A stretch of 64,000 nucleotides of DNA from Chryseobacterium luteum (GTDB lineage Bacteria; Bacteroidota; Bacteroidia; Flavobacteriales; Weeksellaceae): positions 1 to 64,000 of the forward strand of contig NZ_JPRO01000011.1 in assembly GCF_000737785.1 (NCBI RefSeq), written 5' to 3'. Position 1 is the first letter of the stretch. Each line of letters begins with the position of its first letter. The notes under the pieces were generated by a model. That model did no database searches. It saw nothing but the letters and a program-made list of their open reading frames with translations, and was not told the origin of the DNA. Position numbers and translations under genes: made by a program. This document shows, piece after piece, positions 62,043 through 64,000 of this stretch.

Positions 62043-62731
62043 AAACAATTCAGCTACATAAAAAATACAATGATTTTACTGCCCTGCAATCACTTGATCT
62101 GGAAGTGGGAAAAGGGGAAATTTATGCTCTTCTGGGACAAAACGGAGCCGGGAAAAGTACCACGATCAATATTCTTTTAGGTCTTATCAAAGCGACTTCG
62201 GGAGATGCTTTTATTAATAATATTTCCGTTAAAGACCATCCTCAGGAAATCAAAAAACATTTAGCTTATATTCCCGAAACGGTTTTATTATATCCTAATC
62301 TCAGCGGAATAGAAAACCTGGATTTTTTCTCACAGATTGCAGGATTCAATTATACTAAAGATGAACTGGCTGCATTTCTGAAACGGACCGGGCTTCAGGA
62401 GAGTGCCTATTATAAAGACCTGGGAGGATATTCTAAGGGTATGCGTCAGAAAGTAGGTATTGCCATTGCATTGGCAAAAGATGCAAAAGTACTTTTACTG
62501 GATGAGCCTACCAGTGGTTTGGATCCTATTGCCACAGCAGAATTTACCGAAATTGTCCGTCAGTTTGGGAAAGAGGGCAGAACTGTTTTTATGGCTACGC
62601 ACGATATTTTCAATGCCGTAAACGTTGCAACCCATATTGGCATTATGAAGCAAGGCGAGTTGATTCAGAATTTGCCTTCCAAAAATTTTTCAGCAGAGGA
62701 AGTGCAGGAACTATATCTGAAAACGATTTGA
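62036..62731 (+). CDS. ABC transporter ATPase subunit
   Basis: The product has 231 residues. Walker A GQNGAGKST (34-42), signature YSKGMRQKVGIA (an ABC-2/NosF-type YSxGM rather than LSGGQ), Walker B VLLLDEPTSGLDP and the switch His in MATHD are all present. It powers the two permeases encoded just upstream. The seven-base overlap with the second permease indicates translational coupling. The direction of transport is unknown; the YSxGM type is usually an exporter or a membrane-protein maturation system. Confidence 0.93.
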   Translation: MLKTIQLHKKYNDFTALQSLDLEVGKGEIYALLGQNGAGKSTTINILLGLIKATSGDAFINNISVKDHPQEIKKHLAYIPETVLLYPNLSGIENLDFFSQIAGFNYTKDELAAFLKRTGLQESAYYKDLGGYSKGMRQKVGIAIALAKDAKVLLLDEPTSGLDPIATAEFTEIVRQFGKEGRTVFMATHDIFNAVNVATHIGIMKQGELIQNLPSKNFSAEEVQELYLKTI

Positions 62732-62832
62732 TCAAACAAAAAGCAATTTTCCCTCGTTTTCCTGTGAGATAACAAAGCTCTGAACAACAAAAGAATTAAT
62801 TTGTTTCGTAACATACTTAATCATAGTGTATT

Positions 62833-62879
62833 ATGAAAATTTGTCACTCAATTAATCCTCTTTTATGACAATTTTTCAT
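62833..62879. promoter_or_regulatory. Inverted repeat upstream of the Hsp20 gene
   Basis: ATGAAAATTTGTCA (62833-62846) and TGACAATTTTTCAT (62866-62879) pair in 13 of 14 positions with a 19-base spacer. It lies 80 bases before the Hsp20 start, where a heat-shock operator or promoter element would sit. It does not match CIRCE. Confidence 0.5.
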
Positions 62880-62959
62880 ATTAATAGGGGTTGGTATATT
62901 TTGTGTTTTTGAAAAAGTGAAATCATTAAATATTGTTTAACCTTTAAAATTTGTTTGTT

Positions 62960-63418
62960 ATGACAACAATCGTGAAAAGAAACAATGGCAGTTTGCTCCC
63001 TGCCAATCCACGTTCACTGTTCGACGATTTTTTCAACCGCGAACTGTTTAATTGGGGCAATACTAATTTTTCTGCTTCACAAACAACGCTTCCGTCCGTG
63101 AATATTAAAGAACGTGAAGAAGCTTTTGAAGTGGAAGTTGCAGCACCGGGTATGCAGAAAGAGGATTTTAAAATCACCCTGAACGGCAACCTGCTTACCA
63201 TTTCATCTTCCAGGGAAGATAAAGATGAAGAAAATAATGGGAAATTTACCCGGAAAGAATTTAGCTACCAATCTTTTCAGCGCAGTTTCGAACTTGCAAA
63301 AGATGTCGTAGATGACGAAAATATTGAAGCTAAATATGAGAACGGTGTATTAAGACTTACAATTCCAAAAAAGGAAGATGCAAAGACTCAAGCACCGAGA
63401 TTAATTGAGATTCAGTAA
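62960..63418 (+). CDS. Hsp20/alpha-crystallin small heat-shock protein
   Basis: The product has 152 residues from the ATG at 62960; a TTG upstream is ignored. The alpha-crystallin domain covers about 40-140: LPSVNIKEREEAFEVEVAAP, GMQKEDFKITLNGNLLTISS, FQRSFELAKDVVDDENIEAK, YENGVLRLTIPKKED, with the conserved GVLRLTIPK strand near the end. It binds unfolding proteins as large oligomers. It is monocistronic, with a strong terminator. Confidence 0.95.
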   Translation: MTTIVKRNNGSLLPANPRSLFDDFFNRELFNWGNTNFSASQTTLPSVNIKEREEAFEVEVAAPGMQKEDFKITLNGNLLTISSSREDKDEENNGKFTRKEFSYQSFQRSFELAKDVVDDENIEAKYENGVLRLTIPKKEDAKTQAPRLIEIQ

Positions 63419-63422
63419 TTTA

Positions 63423-63455
63423 AAAGGTTTGCCGGATATACGGCAAACCTTTTTT
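63423..63455 (+). terminator. Terminator after the Hsp20 gene
   Basis: Perfect 12-base arms AAAGGTTTGCCG and CGGCAAACCTTT with a 6-base loop and a T tail. It can serve both directions, since the gene at 63493 converges on it. Confidence 0.9.
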
Positions 63456-63492
63456 ATCATTGTCTTTTGACATTGACCGTAATTTTTATTCG

Positions 63493-64000
63493 TCAGCAAG
63501 GTGTCCAGTAATAGATTGCGGTGACCTTTCCGTTTTCAATCGCAATTTGAATTTCATCGTCCCATTCCGGATTGAATTTTAGTTTGAATAAATGAGCATC
63601 TTTCCCCTTTTTATAATTTTTATAGGCAACAGGGAACATTTTTTTTAAATCTGTAAGAGTAGTTTTGTTAGAAATTTTATGCTTTTTTACTAAAATATAA
63701 TTGTCTGAATAATCTTTTAAATTAATTTCCTGAAATTCAGCTTTTTTATTATAAACGTAATATTTTATTCCATTTTTTGTATAGATAAAAAATTTTGTTC
63801 CTTTACCCGCTTCTTCATCATAGTTGCTACAGCCCGGGAAATCTTCTGCTATTTTTTCAGCTTTACCCATTTTGGTTATGAAATCGGCTTCCGTTGTCAA
63901 CAATTTTATACTTCCGTTAATTTTTATATCATCAATTTTTACCATTTGGTATGTTTGTCCAAATGCTTGAGTGATAACTATCAGGAAGAAAAAGATCAAT
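63493..64000 (-). CDS. Secreted hypothetical protein, 5' end cut by the window edge
   Basis: The frame is open to the window end. The first visible residues (IFFFLIVITQAFGQTYQ) are the hydrophobic core and cleavage site of a signal peptide, so only a few codons are missing. The mature part (about 150 residues) contains FIYTKNGIKYYVYNKKAEFQ and PEWDDEIQIAIENGKVTAIY, a beta-rich small periplasmic domain. Family not recognised. Confidence 0.75.
   Translation of the reverse strand, partial: LIFFFLIVITQAFGQTYQMVKIDDIKINGSIKLLTTEADFITKMGKAEKIAEDFPGCSNYDEEAGKGTKFFIYTKNGIKYYVYNKKAEFQEINLKDYSDNYILVKKHKISNKTTLTDLKKMFPVAYKNYKKGKDAHLFKLKFNPEWDDEIQIAIENGKVTAIYYWTPC

Noticed and set aside
1..64000. CRISPR arrays, rRNA and tRNA genes
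   Set aside because: No regularly spaced repeats were seen and no cloverleaf or rRNA-like stretch was recognised on either strand by eye.

Overview
The window looks like a low-G+C Bacteroidota chromosome of the Chryseobacterium/Weeksellaceae type. Evidence: SusC/SusD pairs, C-terminal type IX secretion sorting domains, promoters with the TAnnTTTG -7 box, TonB receptors, and long intergenic regions with weak ribosome sites. No rRNA, tRNA or CRISPR array was seen.

Positions 1-10.2 kb are decayed accessory DNA. They hold the end of an epimerase gene, an internally deleted IS481 transposase, two TPR membrane proteins (one with and one without an AraC DNA-binding domain), a T9SS-secreted protein, the tail of a YD-repeat gene followed by a wrecked IS21 element, and a broken alkB. 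Positions 10.2-17.8 kb are small stress and redox genes (DJ-1/PfpI, NmrA, SDR, AraC, CDF transporter, HxlR plus nitroreductase, MarR). Positions 17.8-23.1 kb hold two divergent operons: TetR-AarF kinase-DUF2256-TIGR03643-SDR on the minus strand and GTP cyclohydrolase II-DUF2867 oxidoreductase on the plus strand. They resemble the light/photolyase-associated gene set of other bacteria, but no photolyase is present here and the two smallest genes carry lesions.

Positions 23.4-29.0 kb mix decay (SusC and S9-peptidase fragments, a broken SDR, an IS982 end) with intact genes (cold-shock protein, fatty acid desaturase, TetR with a palindromic operator). Positions 29.2-32.7 kb are a four-gene minus-strand operon: two tandem paralogous secreted proteins built of a repeated OB-like unit with a PPHL motif, then an OmpR-type regulator and its histidine kinase. 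This layout recalls ygiW-qseBC and is the best candidate for an undescribed system. Positions 33-39 kb hold a very strong hairpin, a structured interspersed repeat, an esterase, two Crp-like regulators, a beta-lactamase-fold hydrolase and a frameshifted ester cyclase.

Positions 39.1-54.1 kb are a complete fructan utilisation locus: hybrid two-component sensor with a sugar-binding domain, MFS sugar porter, GH32, SusC, SusD, a DUF4960-type surface protein, a second GH32 lipoprotein and a fructokinase. Polymer would be bound and cut at the surface, oligomers imported by SusCD and cleaved, and fructose sensed, imported and phosphorylated. Positions 54.4-56.1 kb encode a two-domain ice-binding-like T9SS protein behind a very AT-rich leader. 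Positions 56.4-62.7 kb are a small His/Cys-containing secreted protein, a siderophore-type TonB receptor and an ABC-2 transporter with two permeases. The window ends with an Hsp20 and a 5'-truncated secreted protein.
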